DNA of 64,000 nucleotides, taken from contig NZ_JAAMFM010000025.1 in NCBI RefSeq assembly GCF_013376105.1, forward strand, positions 1 through 64,000, given 5' to 3'. The notes below the pieces were generated by a model. It was not told the origin of the DNA and made no database searches. It saw only the letters and a program-made list of their open reading frames with translations. Every line of letters starts with the position of its first letter. Within the stretch, counting starts at the first letter, position 1. This DNA is from Arthrobacter wenxiniae (GTDB lineage: Bacteria > Actinomycetota > Actinomycetes > Actinomycetales > Micrococcaceae). Shown piece after piece: positions 44,101-52,743 of the stretch. The position numbers and the translations under genes were made by a program.

Positions 44101-45407
44101 TTGCCGAGTTGACGGAGTCTGTACTCGCCGAGACGGCCGTTGCATCGCAACGTACCGAACGCATGGAACGTCTGGCCCGCGGGCTCCTTCGGATTATTGT
44201 TGACCGCCAGCGCGCGCTAAAGCGAGCAGATGCAGGCGGGGACCCGTTGGAACTTCGACGTCGAGACGGCAGCGCGGTACTTATTGCCCGCGAAACAGCT
44301 CTGCTGGATCTAGCTGAGCGCTTGGGGCGGGAGGCTGACACCCTCATTGGTGCGTCCGCAGCACAGCCAGTAGTGGTGCCCGCGGCCCGCGTTGAATCAA
44401 AATTGACGGCAATTGTTCGTGATGCCGGTATTGAGGATGTTCTGCTGCTGATGGAAAGGGCACGGCTGGCGTCCTTGGCCGCGGGCACGTCCCGCCGGGC
44501 TTCGGCCTCCGGTGCCGGCGAACTTCACACACGGGACTTAACCCAAGCGGAAGCTGTGGCGATTTGCTTGCGTGGTGTTGCCGGACCGCAACGGCTCACC
44601 GCCCGTGAAATCGTGGATCGGGTCAGTGTCCGTTTCCCCGCTGTTCCCACGCTGCCAACGTCTGGGCGTCTGCAGGAGCTTCTTCGTGAGGCAAACGTAG
44701 ACCTTGTTCGTGATCCTGACTCCGGTACGTTTGGCGCACCTACGGTCGTGGACGCGAACTCATCGACAGCATCACGATTTGGTACAGCCACCCATCTCGG
44801 TGGGGGGATGCTTGCCGGCGCGGCTGCCGAGAGCAGGCTGCGCGAAAGCATCACTCAGCGTTCTTTTGTGGCTTTGGGGGTGCGTGCCGATCGCTCCGAG
44901 AATTTGGCCAGCCGACTGGAAATTGACTTCAACGCGCATCGCATAGATGTGACGGCACTTCTACTGGATGAACTACAATCATTGGCACAAAAGGACGGCT
45001 TCCCGTCATGGGATGCGTTGGTGCGAGCCGATGCGCTACCGGACAACGACAGGGCGACACGGGGTGTCGCTGCAGCCATTAACCTGGCAATGCCTGCTGT
45101 CGAGTCAGCCATTGCCAGCGCTATCACGTACGACCATGGCGACGAATCTAGGCCCGTGATAATTGTCGAGGCTTCCCCACTGGCAAGATACGGACACATA
45201 GACCTCATCAGGAAATGGAGTGATCTTGCCACCAGTCGCAACCAAGCCGTTTGGGTACTTGTTCCTCAACTTGGGGCAAACCAGGGCCCGCTAGTGGACG
45301 GCATATCAGTCCAAACATCTCCCAACCAGTACTTTCGCATCGACACTACCTGGATCGATGAGCACATAGAATTTGACCCAGCATCCGTTGAAGGAGCCAC
45401 CGCATGA
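41184..45407 (+). CDS. pglW: BREX type 2 serine/threonine kinase PglW
   Basis: This 1407-residue protein starts with a NERD (nuclease-related) domain (about 10-150: WHEVDALLLGRGGLHLLELKYYSG). A first kinase-like domain (about 245-490) lacks the catalytic Asp: the loop reads HRGLGPKAVW (residue 340), so it is probably inactive. A second domain (about 522-780) looks active: GRGSTAIG (532), VLKVA, HRDIKPGN (643), DFS in place of DFG. The C-terminal 600 residues are helical, with an HhH-like segment. GTG 41184 has GGGGAG 5 bases upstream. It begins the six-gene BREX operon and overlaps pglX (ATGA). Confidence 0.92.
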   Translation: MEQDRWIDVSDSQFPHEVEGLNYLKGKIPDQSPYRVWSNFEFRDGRGGWHEVDALLLGRGGLHLLELKYYSGRLAGSDTQWLRDGKRAEASPLLLARRKAQYLASKLKDALRDWASEKGVTVDERSIVPFVNQAVFLHHPNFICDLPASAALGLYGLDEAETTSHLPGISDLIAEEPRVDRAIGQNQEAILVQLMARIGLVQRREREAGSWVIEDGAVDEGPGWQDWRGYHKVAKQEAVRIRFQTTPPGTAQSTASRNYNIAEHEFRLMSRLSHDGLLRPRDLIDSELGVGLVYDYPDGMQRLDLWLAEQSNGVPLEQRVSIIRQLAEALDYAHRNQVAHRGLGPKAVWVKTVHGQPKVLIGDWQSAGLATNQALTGLSGDGVTSLLDIRPDPNQADAWLTEAFEAPEGRWKAGTADRIGVDVFALGALSYYILSSQRPAGSAAALRERLRNQHGLDLSLDLPEVSPSIRNAVLTATKPAPSERFDDVGKFLDALLATAGAGADVAEELDPVDAVPGAALADGRFTVVRRLGRGSTAIGLLVTDTHDGGAQRVLKVALDGKAGHRLQDEAAVLHAVSGSRLVKIVEGPISVGERSALVLESAGDETLSQLLRERKRLSLDLLERLGLDLLDALVQLDKAGVDHRDIKPGNLGVRAERSGKHLVLFDFSLSRAAASDLTAGTPPYVDPFLGGVRSRFDSAAERYSAAVVLFEMAAGHTPYYGDPLADPSAVNDDLTINPGDFDRAVQQRLTAFFHTALARNAKDRYDTAADMLTQWRLAFPSDATTAPENAEELVENAKLDTPLEVSGLSARALSGIEPLQITTVGELMTVDPVRLNALRGVALTTKRELSKRALAWRTKFANSELESASGLTHLPSVLALSEELVEASGGRKAVQSRSVAGLILGTFGEVDAFATQAQLGANLPNPVTAAGANQLVGKLQTSWAANTQVLGYLSHLSEVVNQRMTALGGVATIAELTESVLAETAVASQRTERMERLARGLLRIIVDRQRALKRADAGGDPLELRRRDGSAVLIARETALLDLAERLGREADTLIGASAAQPVVVPAARVESKLTAIVRDAGIEDVLLLMERARLASLAAGTSRRASASGAGELHTRDLTQAEAVAICLRGVAGPQRLTAREIVDRVSVRFPAVPTLPTSGRLQELLREANVDLVRDPDSGTFGAPTVVDANSSTASRFGTATHLGGGMLAGAAAESRLRESITQRSFVALGVRADRSENLASRLEIDFNAHRIDVTALLLDELQSLAQKDGFPSWDALVRADALPDNDRATRGVAAAINLAMPAVESAIASAITYDHGDESRPVIIVEASPLARYGHIDLIRKWSDLATSRNQAVWVLVPQLGANQGPLVDGISVQTSPNQYFRIDTTWIDEHIEFDPASVEGATA

Positions 45408-48400
45408 CCATTGGCAAGGAACTCACCCCGAAGTTGCAGAAGCTGGTGCTCAGGGTCGAGGACGACCTTCGAACTAGGCTTGAGGATGACTCGGAACGCA
45501 AAGCTCGCTGGCAGGCAGAACACGCAGCCGCGCTAAAAGCTGACCGAACCTCTTCAGCGTGGGTCGCGTGGCGCGATGATCGGGTCACGCAGGCTGCCGT
45601 GGGATGGGTCCTAACCACAGTTTTTCTTCGCTTCTGCGAGGACAATGCGCTGTTGTCCAAAGTTTGGATTTCCGGGCCAGGTAAGCGGCGCCAAGAAGCG
45701 TTAGACGCCGAAAACGCTTACTTTCGTTCAAACCCGGAAAACACATGGCGAGAATGGATTGTGGAAGGAGTCAATCACCTCGATTCGTTCCCTGCCACCA
45801 GGGGGTTGGTGGACAAACACGCAGCGCTGTGGCAGGTGTCGCCGTCTGGTGTGATGGCCAAGGAGATCCTCGATTTTTGGCGTGCCACGGATGAATCTGG
45901 AGTTCCGGCGTATGACTTCCAGGACGAAGAGCTTTCCACACGCTTTCTTGGGGACCTTTATCAAGACCTCTCCGAGTATGCAAAGAAGACCTTCGCGCTC
46001 CTCCAAACTCCCGAGTTCGTTGAGGAGTTCATCCTCGACCAAACCCTTTCCCCCGCGTTGGCGGAACGTCCTCTTGAGGGGTTCAAGCTAATTGACCCTA
46101 CTTGTGGTTCGGGCCACTTCCTACTTGGTGGGTTCCAGCGTCTTTTGGATGCTTGGAGTATCAAAGCCCCGAATCTAGAAATTCGGCAGCGAGTGCAAAA
46201 ATCTCTCGACGGCATTCACGGGGTGGATCTAAACCCATTTGCGGTAGCCGTTGCACGTTTTCGATTGACAATCGCAGCTTTGCAGGCCACTGGCGAGCTC
46301 GACCTCGAACGAGCCCCTGACTTCAGTTTCCATTTGGCCGCCGGTGACTCGCTCCTACATGGCCATGCCCAGCGTGAGTTTCAGTTCGAAGGCTTTGACG
46401 CCGATGCTGAGATTTCAGGTTTCGCCTACGCCACAGAGGATCTTGAGCAACTCAAACGCATTTTACGGCCTGGCCAGTATGACCTTGTCGTCGGAAACCC
46501 GCCCTACATCACCGTGAAAGACAAGACTCTCAAGAAGCGGTACCGTGAGCTCTACCGATCTATTGGTGGCCAGTTAATGCTGACCGTACCTTTTATGGAA
46601 CGCTTTTTCGGTCTGGCTCTATCGGAATCAAACTTGAGACCAGCTGGGTGGGTTGGCCAGATTACTTCGAACTCTTTCATGAAACGTGAATCGGGTTCAA
46701 AACTGATTGAAGAGTTTCTGCCAACGGTTGATCTCACTCATGTTATCGATTCAGAAGGTGCATGGATTCCCGGACACAATTCTGATGGCACGCCAACCGT
46801 AATACTCATTGGTCGAAATCAGCGGCCTGTAAGGTCTCAAGTTCGCGCTGTTCTAAGTAAGGGGCGTCGCGAGCAAAGATCGGATGCGAGTGAAGGTTTA
46901 GGTCCATATTGGATTTCAATTGCTGACCATGTTTCTGATTTGGGATTTGAGAATGATTGGATATCAATAGCTGACTTGCCGCGCGAACTCTTATCCAAGC
47001 ATCCCTGGTCGCTAAGCGGGGGAGGTATCGGAGAACTCCTGGATGTTCTTATGAAGGCATCTATCACCAGCGTAGGAAAGATATCAAAAAGGGTGGGATT
47101 ATTCGGTGATTCCCACGCCGATGAGGTGTTTTTTATGCCGCATAATTTCGCACGGAGGATAGGTCTCCCCGCTGAAAATCTCTCAAATGCAACTCGCGGC
47201 GCCACCGTTCGGGACTGGTTGGCGGACTATTCAGAAACGGCATTCATACCGAGTTCTTCGGTAGGATCGATGGATGAATCAAGCGTGCTTGGGTTGGCAA
47301 TTAAGACATTTTGGCCACTGAGAACATCACTGTGGAGCCGTTCAGTCTTCGGTGGTGACACCTACCGAATGGCAGGCAGGTCTTGGCTTGCGTGGCATCA
47401 GCTTCCGGAGGATAAAGGAACAAGTCATATGGCCATAACTTTTGCTGAGGTGGCCACTCATAATCACTTTGTTTTGAGCCGCGGCGGAGAGGTCTTCAAC
47501 CGCACTGCCCCCATCATCAAGCTGCCTGACACATCCAATGAGACTGATCAGCTTGCCCTACTTGGCCTTCTTAACTCCTCCACAACGTGTTTTTGGCTCA
47601 AGCAAAAATGTCAGCCGAAAGGTGGAGCCGCTGGCATATCCTGGATGCGTACTTACCAGTTTAATGGCGCGAATGTCAAGGACATCCCTGTGCCCGCGGT
47701 CCTGCCTCTAGCAAGAGCTGTGAAGATTGAGTCATTGGCTCGTGCTGCGAAATCACTCATGCCTAGTTCTGTCGTTTCCTCCCAGGAGCCAACAGCCACA
47801 TTGCTTGAGACTGCCAGGCGTGAGTATGAGTCGATAGTTCGGCAAATGCTTTCGGAGCAGGAAGAACTGGACTGGGAAGTTTATGCGAGCTTTGGGCTAG
47901 TTGATGACGGGCTGGTCTATACGGGCGACGACCTACCGGCGCTTAATCTAGGTCAACGTGCATTCGAAATGGACCTAGCTCTCAAGATGGCAGAGGGGCA
48001 GCCTGATTCCGAATGGTTTTCTAGGAATGGCTCAATGCCAATAACTGAGTTGCCAGGTGGATGGCCGGATGAATACCGAAACCTCGTCCAACGCCGGAAA
48101 GGCGAGATTGCTAGGAACGCGAACATGCGCTTACTAGAGAGCCCCAATTACAAGCGGCGATGGGCGGGCGAATCTTGGGAAGTACTGCAGAAACGGGCCT
48201 TAGAGAGCTGGCTGTTGGACAAGTTGGGAGACCAAGCGTTCTGGTTCGATGCGCATGGTCGCCCTCTGGCTCGAAGCGTTTCTCAACTCGCCGACGCTGT
48301 CTCCCGCACCCCGGACTTGGTTAGTGTTCTGGCGCTATGGGAGAGCACTTTGGATGTAGACGTGACTAGGGCATTGACGAGGCTGTTGGAAGTTGAGGCA

Positions 48401-48961
48401 GTACCTTACCTGGGGGCCCAGCGGCTGACCGAGCAGGGATTACGAAAGCATGAAGCGTGGGTCGAGATCTGGGCGCTGCAGGAAAAGGAGGACGACGGTG
48501 AAGATGTGGGACGGACGACAGCACCACCTCCCTATGAGCCTTCGGATTTCCAAAGGTCGTCTTGGTGGCAGGCCCGGGGAAAACTTGATTTGCAGAAGGA
48601 ACGGTTTATCTCTTACTTGGATGCGGGCCGATCCACTGACCCGACATTGTTACTCGGTTGGGCCGGTTGGGACCATGCCCAACAATTTCTGGTGCTGGCG
48701 ACGCTCATGGATGAGCGCATTGGGGAGGGCATCGACGATGCAATGCTTACTCCGCTTGTCGCGGGTATGGCGGAACTCTTACCTTGGGTCAAGCAATGGA
48801 ATTCAGACATGGATCCTGCATTCGGCATGAGCATGGCAGATTTTTGTGCCGCCCAGCTTGAGGAACGTATGACCCAGTTGAACCTTTCGACTGATGATTT
48901 GAAGGCCTGGAGGCCTACTGTATCTACGCGCGGCCGCCGCGTGCTCAAGGAGAAAGCATGA
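45404..48961 (+). CDS. pglX: BREX adenine methyltransferase PglX
   Basis: This 1185-residue protein carries N6-adenine methyltransferase motif I DPTCGSGHF (residue 231) and motif IV NPPY (residue 365). The methyl mark distinguishes host from phage DNA in BREX. From about 46.8 to 47.6 kb, in the target-recognition part, the DNA is visibly AT-richer than the flanks, which suggests exchange of the specificity region. The C-terminus (about 830-1185) is helical. Both ends overlap neighbours by ATGA. Confidence 0.93.
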   Translation: MTIGKELTPKLQKLVLRVEDDLRTRLEDDSERKARWQAEHAAALKADRTSSAWVAWRDDRVTQAAVGWVLTTVFLRFCEDNALLSKVWISGPGKRRQEALDAENAYFRSNPENTWREWIVEGVNHLDSFPATRGLVDKHAALWQVSPSGVMAKEILDFWRATDESGVPAYDFQDEELSTRFLGDLYQDLSEYAKKTFALLQTPEFVEEFILDQTLSPALAERPLEGFKLIDPTCGSGHFLLGGFQRLLDAWSIKAPNLEIRQRVQKSLDGIHGVDLNPFAVAVARFRLTIAALQATGELDLERAPDFSFHLAAGDSLLHGHAQREFQFEGFDADAEISGFAYATEDLEQLKRILRPGQYDLVVGNPPYITVKDKTLKKRYRELYRSIGGQLMLTVPFMERFFGLALSESNLRPAGWVGQITSNSFMKRESGSKLIEEFLPTVDLTHVIDSEGAWIPGHNSDGTPTVILIGRNQRPVRSQVRAVLSKGRREQRSDASEGLGPYWISIADHVSDLGFENDWISIADLPRELLSKHPWSLSGGGIGELLDVLMKASITSVGKISKRVGLFGDSHADEVFFMPHNFARRIGLPAENLSNATRGATVRDWLADYSETAFIPSSSVGSMDESSVLGLAIKTFWPLRTSLWSRSVFGGDTYRMAGRSWLAWHQLPEDKGTSHMAITFAEVATHNHFVLSRGGEVFNRTAPIIKLPDTSNETDQLALLGLLNSSTTCFWLKQKCQPKGGAAGISWMRTYQFNGANVKDIPVPAVLPLARAVKIESLARAAKSLMPSSVVSSQEPTATLLETARREYESIVRQMLSEQEELDWEVYASFGLVDDGLVYTGDDLPALNLGQRAFEMDLALKMAEGQPDSEWFSRNGSMPITELPGGWPDEYRNLVQRRKGEIARNANMRLLESPNYKRRWAGESWEVLQKRALESWLLDKLGDQAFWFDAHGRPLARSVSQLADAVSRTPDLVSVLALWESTLDVDVTRALTRLLEVEAVPYLGAQRLTEQGLRKHEAWVEIWALQEKEDDGEDVGRTTAPPPYEPSDFQRSSWWQARGKLDLQKERFISYLDAGRSTDPTLLLGWAGWDHAQQFLVLATLMDERIGEGIDDAMLTPLVAGMAELLPWVKQWNSDMDPAFGMSMADFCAAQLEERMTQLNLSTDDLKAWRPTVSTRGRRVLKEKA

Positions 48962-51900
48962 CCATCTTGCTTCGTGACATTTTCAATATCCCCGAACGCG
49001 CTGGAGTCGAAGACTATGTTCTCCGGTTGACCGACGCAGTGAGCGGGGATGGCGCCCGGCACGCCTTGGACGACTACGTCGTTACGCCATCGTTGGTGGA
49101 AGCTTTTGACTCGGCGTTGGGTCTGGTGTCCAACGCGCTCAGCACGGGGATTAATCGTGGAGCGTTCCTGACGGGTTCGTTCGGATCAGGTAAGTCTCAC
49201 TTCATGGCTGTTCTGCATGCGGTCTTGCGACATGATCCCAGGGCGCGTTCTGTCGCCGAGCTACAGGAAACCGTCGCACGTCACGACGGTGTCTTGGGTG
49301 GCGCGAATATTCTGCCGCTGGCCTTCCATTTCTTGGACGGCAAGTCCATGGAACAAGTCATCTTTGACGCCTATGTGCGCTACATTCAAGCAGCCCACCC
49401 GGACGCCGTCCTCCCGGCGCTATTTACGTCAGATGCCTTGCTTGCTGATGCTGAGAATCTCCGCGAACAGGTAGGGAACGCGCTATTCCTTAAGGGCCTG
49501 GGCGGTGACGATGGTGCTGACGAGGATGATGAATTCGCTGGCTTGCTTGGCTCCAGCGGCTGGAGTCTGGAGCGCTACCACGCGGCACGCTCTGCTCCGG
49601 CGCAGAGCACTGACCGCCAGTCGCTGGTCAGCGCCCTGGCCAGTAGCTTTTTCAAATCGCTGGTTAGATCCGGTGACTATGTGGATCTGGACACCGGATT
49701 GAAAGCTATGTCAGCCCATGCGAAATCTTTGGGGTATGACGCAGTTGTGCTGTTCCTTGATGAGCTGGTTCTTTGGTTGGCGTTCGGCATGCATGAGCCC
49801 GAATTTTTTCGCAGGGAATCCCAAAAACTCACCAAGTTGGTTGAGGGGTCCTATGGGAGCTTGGACGCGCCGTTGGTGTCCTTCGTGGCTCGTCAGATGG
49901 ACCTGCGAAAGTGGTTCGCTGATGCCGGTGCCAACGGTGTCCAGCAAGAAGCATTGGAGTCTGCCTTCCGTCACCAAGAAGGGCGTTTTGCCCGGATTGA
50001 GCTGGGTGATGACAACCTGCCATTCGTTGCCAGCAGGCGTCTCCTGCAACCAGTCAATGATTCAGCCAAACAGGCAGTCGACGATGCGTTCACCCGTCTA
50101 GACCGCAACCCCAAGGTGTGGGACGTCCTGCTAGACGGTGTGAACTCTGATGACCAGCACAGAGGATCGGATGAGAAAGCGTTCCGACTGACCTATCCGT
50201 TTGCGCCTGCATTGGTCTCGACCCTGCGCTCGCTATCCAGTGTCATGCAGCGTGACCGCACTGCCCTGAAAGTAATGCAGCAGATGTTGGTGGACCGGCG
50301 AAGCCTCATGTCCATTGATGAGGTGATCCCGGTGGGCGACAGCTTTGACTACATCGTCAAGGGACAGGCCGGGGCAGCCCTTGACGCCCAGGCAGCCGCA
50401 CTGTTCAGGTCTGCAAGCCAGCTGTATCAGGAAAAACTGCTACCCAAGATACTTGCCACCCACAATCTTGCTGCACAAGATTTGCAAGGTAATTCTCGTT
50501 CGACAGCGGCTTTCCGTGCCGACGACCGGCTCGCGAAGACGCTGTTGCTTTCAGCCGTCGCTCCGAATGTTCCGTCGCTCAAAGCATTGACAGCGGCACG
50601 GCTCGCCTCGCTCAACCATGGTTCCATTGCCTCCCCGCTTCCTGGTGGAGAAGCAAATATTGTACTGGCCAAGGTCAAGGCGTGGGCCAGAGAAGTCCCA
50701 GAGATCCATGTGGGTTCCGAACCGCTCAACCCGATCATTCGGGTCCAGCTGTCCAACGTGGACTATGAATCAATTGTCGAAAAGGCCAAGGGGGAGGACA
50801 ATCCTGGCCGACAGCGCGAGTTGGTCCGTAAACTTGTTGCGGATGGATTGGGCCTCGAGCTGGGAGAGCCGGACGCCTGGAATGTGTATCGTCACTCGGT
50901 TGTCTGGCGTGGATCCAGACGCGAAGTTGAGCTGGTATTCGGCAATGTTCGTGATCCCGGGTGGCTTAGCGAAGATCATTTCCGTGCCGGACCTGGCTCT
51001 TGGCGGTTCGTCATTGACCATCCCTTTGATGAACAACAGCACACGGCAGCAGAAGACATTGAACGGATTGAAAACCTGCGAGCCCGCAACTTTACATCAC
51101 GAACAGTTGTGTGGCTGCCCCGGTTTTTGTCTACCGATTCCATGCGAGACCTCCGTCGTCTGGTGGTCCTCGACTGGTTGCTCGCTACCGGTGACCGGTG
51201 GAATAGCCACGCCAACCACCTAAGCGAAGTCGATCGGCAACAAGCACGCGGTATTCTCGAATCCCAACAAGCAGCCCTGCATGAGGGCCTATTACGCATC
51301 ACCCAGCAGGCCTATGGTGCGGCGACGCCCGCACAGGGTGCCCTGTTGGAAGACGCTGCACATGCTGAGGTGCTTTACTCCCTCGATCCTGAATACGTGC
51401 CGCAGCCTCCTGTTGGTGCAACACTCGGGGCCGGCTTCAAGCAACTGGTCAGCAGGGCCTTTGAATCCTCCTATCCGGGACACCCACGCTTTGAACCCGA
51501 AGACACCGAAGTGCGGATCTCCGATCTGAAGGCGGTCGCGGCCGCGTTGGAAGCGGCAGCAACCGATCCTGAGGGCAGGGCTGCATATCCTGGTGACTCA
51601 CGCCCCGTGCGCCGCATCGCAAACCCACTCGAAGTGGGACTTGCGGGGGAAACCCATTTCCTCTTTGGCGACGCACGATTTGGTCCTTGGGGTGCCGTCC
51701 TAGAGCGGGGACTATCTCTGGCGGGTATTGACAACGAGAACCCGGTCAAGGTCTCGCAACTGCGCGAGATTATTGACGCGGCTGAGCCAACACACGGATT
51801 GCGCCATGAAGTTTCAGACCTGATCATCATCGCCTGGGGACTTCTGCGACAACGAGCATGGTTCAGGCACGGTGGCGCCATGTCCGTGGCTCCTGCGCCA

Positions 51901-52743
51901 GGTTCGCTGGATCCCAGCATGGAGCTACGGCCACAGCCAATGCCTTCTGAAACGGAATGGGAAAATGCGCGGGCCACTGCGGGCCGCATATTTGGCATCG
52001 AAGCCAGCAAATACCGCACTCCTGCGGCGGTGGCAAGCCTTTCCGAAGCTGTCTGTGCACTCGCAAAAAACAAGAATGGAGATGCGGAGCTACTGGTCCG
52101 GGAGATTGAAGCCGCTTCGAACCGACTGACACACGACGGCGGATCACGGTTGGAATTGGCACGGGGACTCGCCAAGTCTGTGGCTGTACTTCAACATCAA
52201 AACGGTGTCACCCTGATTCAATCGTTGGCGGCATTGGACCTTTCTGCAACACCAACGGAGGCCAGCGCATCATTGTCAAAAGCTGCTGAAGTTGCAGCCG
52301 CATTGAGGCGTTTCCAATGGTCAAGGCTGGACCCTGTGCGCACTGCTGCAGAGGGTCAAGGGTCAAGGGCGGAGTCTGCCCAGGCAATCTTGGATCGGCT
52401 TATCCGCGCGTTGCAGTCCCACGAGTACGCACACTCGTGTGCCGAGGCATTGCGGACGGCTGAAGATGAGATTTTTGGGTGGCTCGCGAGTACGCCATCT
52501 GCCTCACCAGTACCCGTTGCGCCGATGCCAGTTCCAGGCCCTTCGCCGGAGCTGAATCCCAATTCGGTCCCGCAGCACCCTGACGAAGTGCCTTTGTTCA
52601 AGGAAGTACCTACCGCCAGCGGCCCGGCCGGTGGCCATTGGCAAAGCGGTTCAAGCTCTGACGCAGCGGTCACTCAGCTGAAGGAGTTCATTGCGAACAA
52701 TCCCGGCCGTAAGATCGAGGTCCAGTGGAGGATTGTCGAGTGA
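48958..52743 (+). CDS. pglY: BREX ATPase PglY (BrxC-like)
   Basis: This 1261-residue AAA+ ATPase has Walker A GSFGSGKS (residues 73-80) and Walker B VVLFLDELVLWL (about 262-273). Regions DFG-like and arginine finger cannot be assigned by eye. The C-terminal end is Pro-rich before LKEFIANNPGRKIEVQW, typical of the family. It overlaps pglX (ATGA) and pglZ (GTGA). Essential BREX component; biochemical role unsettled in the literature I know. Confidence 0.92.
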   Translation: MTILLRDIFNIPERAGVEDYVLRLTDAVSGDGARHALDDYVVTPSLVEAFDSALGLVSNALSTGINRGAFLTGSFGSGKSHFMAVLHAVLRHDPRARSVAELQETVARHDGVLGGANILPLAFHFLDGKSMEQVIFDAYVRYIQAAHPDAVLPALFTSDALLADAENLREQVGNALFLKGLGGDDGADEDDEFAGLLGSSGWSLERYHAARSAPAQSTDRQSLVSALASSFFKSLVRSGDYVDLDTGLKAMSAHAKSLGYDAVVLFLDELVLWLAFGMHEPEFFRRESQKLTKLVEGSYGSLDAPLVSFVARQMDLRKWFADAGANGVQQEALESAFRHQEGRFARIELGDDNLPFVASRRLLQPVNDSAKQAVDDAFTRLDRNPKVWDVLLDGVNSDDQHRGSDEKAFRLTYPFAPALVSTLRSLSSVMQRDRTALKVMQQMLVDRRSLMSIDEVIPVGDSFDYIVKGQAGAALDAQAAALFRSASQLYQEKLLPKILATHNLAAQDLQGNSRSTAAFRADDRLAKTLLLSAVAPNVPSLKALTAARLASLNHGSIASPLPGGEANIVLAKVKAWAREVPEIHVGSEPLNPIIRVQLSNVDYESIVEKAKGEDNPGRQRELVRKLVADGLGLELGEPDAWNVYRHSVVWRGSRREVELVFGNVRDPGWLSEDHFRAGPGSWRFVIDHPFDEQQHTAAEDIERIENLRARNFTSRTVVWLPRFLSTDSMRDLRRLVVLDWLLATGDRWNSHANHLSEVDRQQARGILESQQAALHEGLLRITQQAYGAATPAQGALLEDAAHAEVLYSLDPEYVPQPPVGATLGAGFKQLVSRAFESSYPGHPRFEPEDTEVRISDLKAVAAALEAAATDPEGRAAYPGDSRPVRRIANPLEVGLAGETHFLFGDARFGPWGAVLERGLSLAGIDNENPVKVSQLREIIDAAEPTHGLRHEVSDLIIIAWGLLRQRAWFRHGGAMSVAPAPGSLDPSMELRPQPMPSETEWENARATAGRIFGIEASKYRTPAAVASLSEAVCALAKNKNGDAELLVREIEAASNRLTHDGGSRLELARGLAKSVAVLQHQNGVTLIQSLAALDLSATPTEASASLSKAAEVAAALRRFQWSRLDPVRTAAEGQGSRAESAQAILDRLIRALQSHEYAHSCAEALRTAEDEIFGWLASTPSASPVPVAPMPVPGPSPELNPNSVPQHPDEVPLFKEVPTASGPAGGHWQSGSSSDAAVTQLKEFIANNPGRKIEVQWRIVE

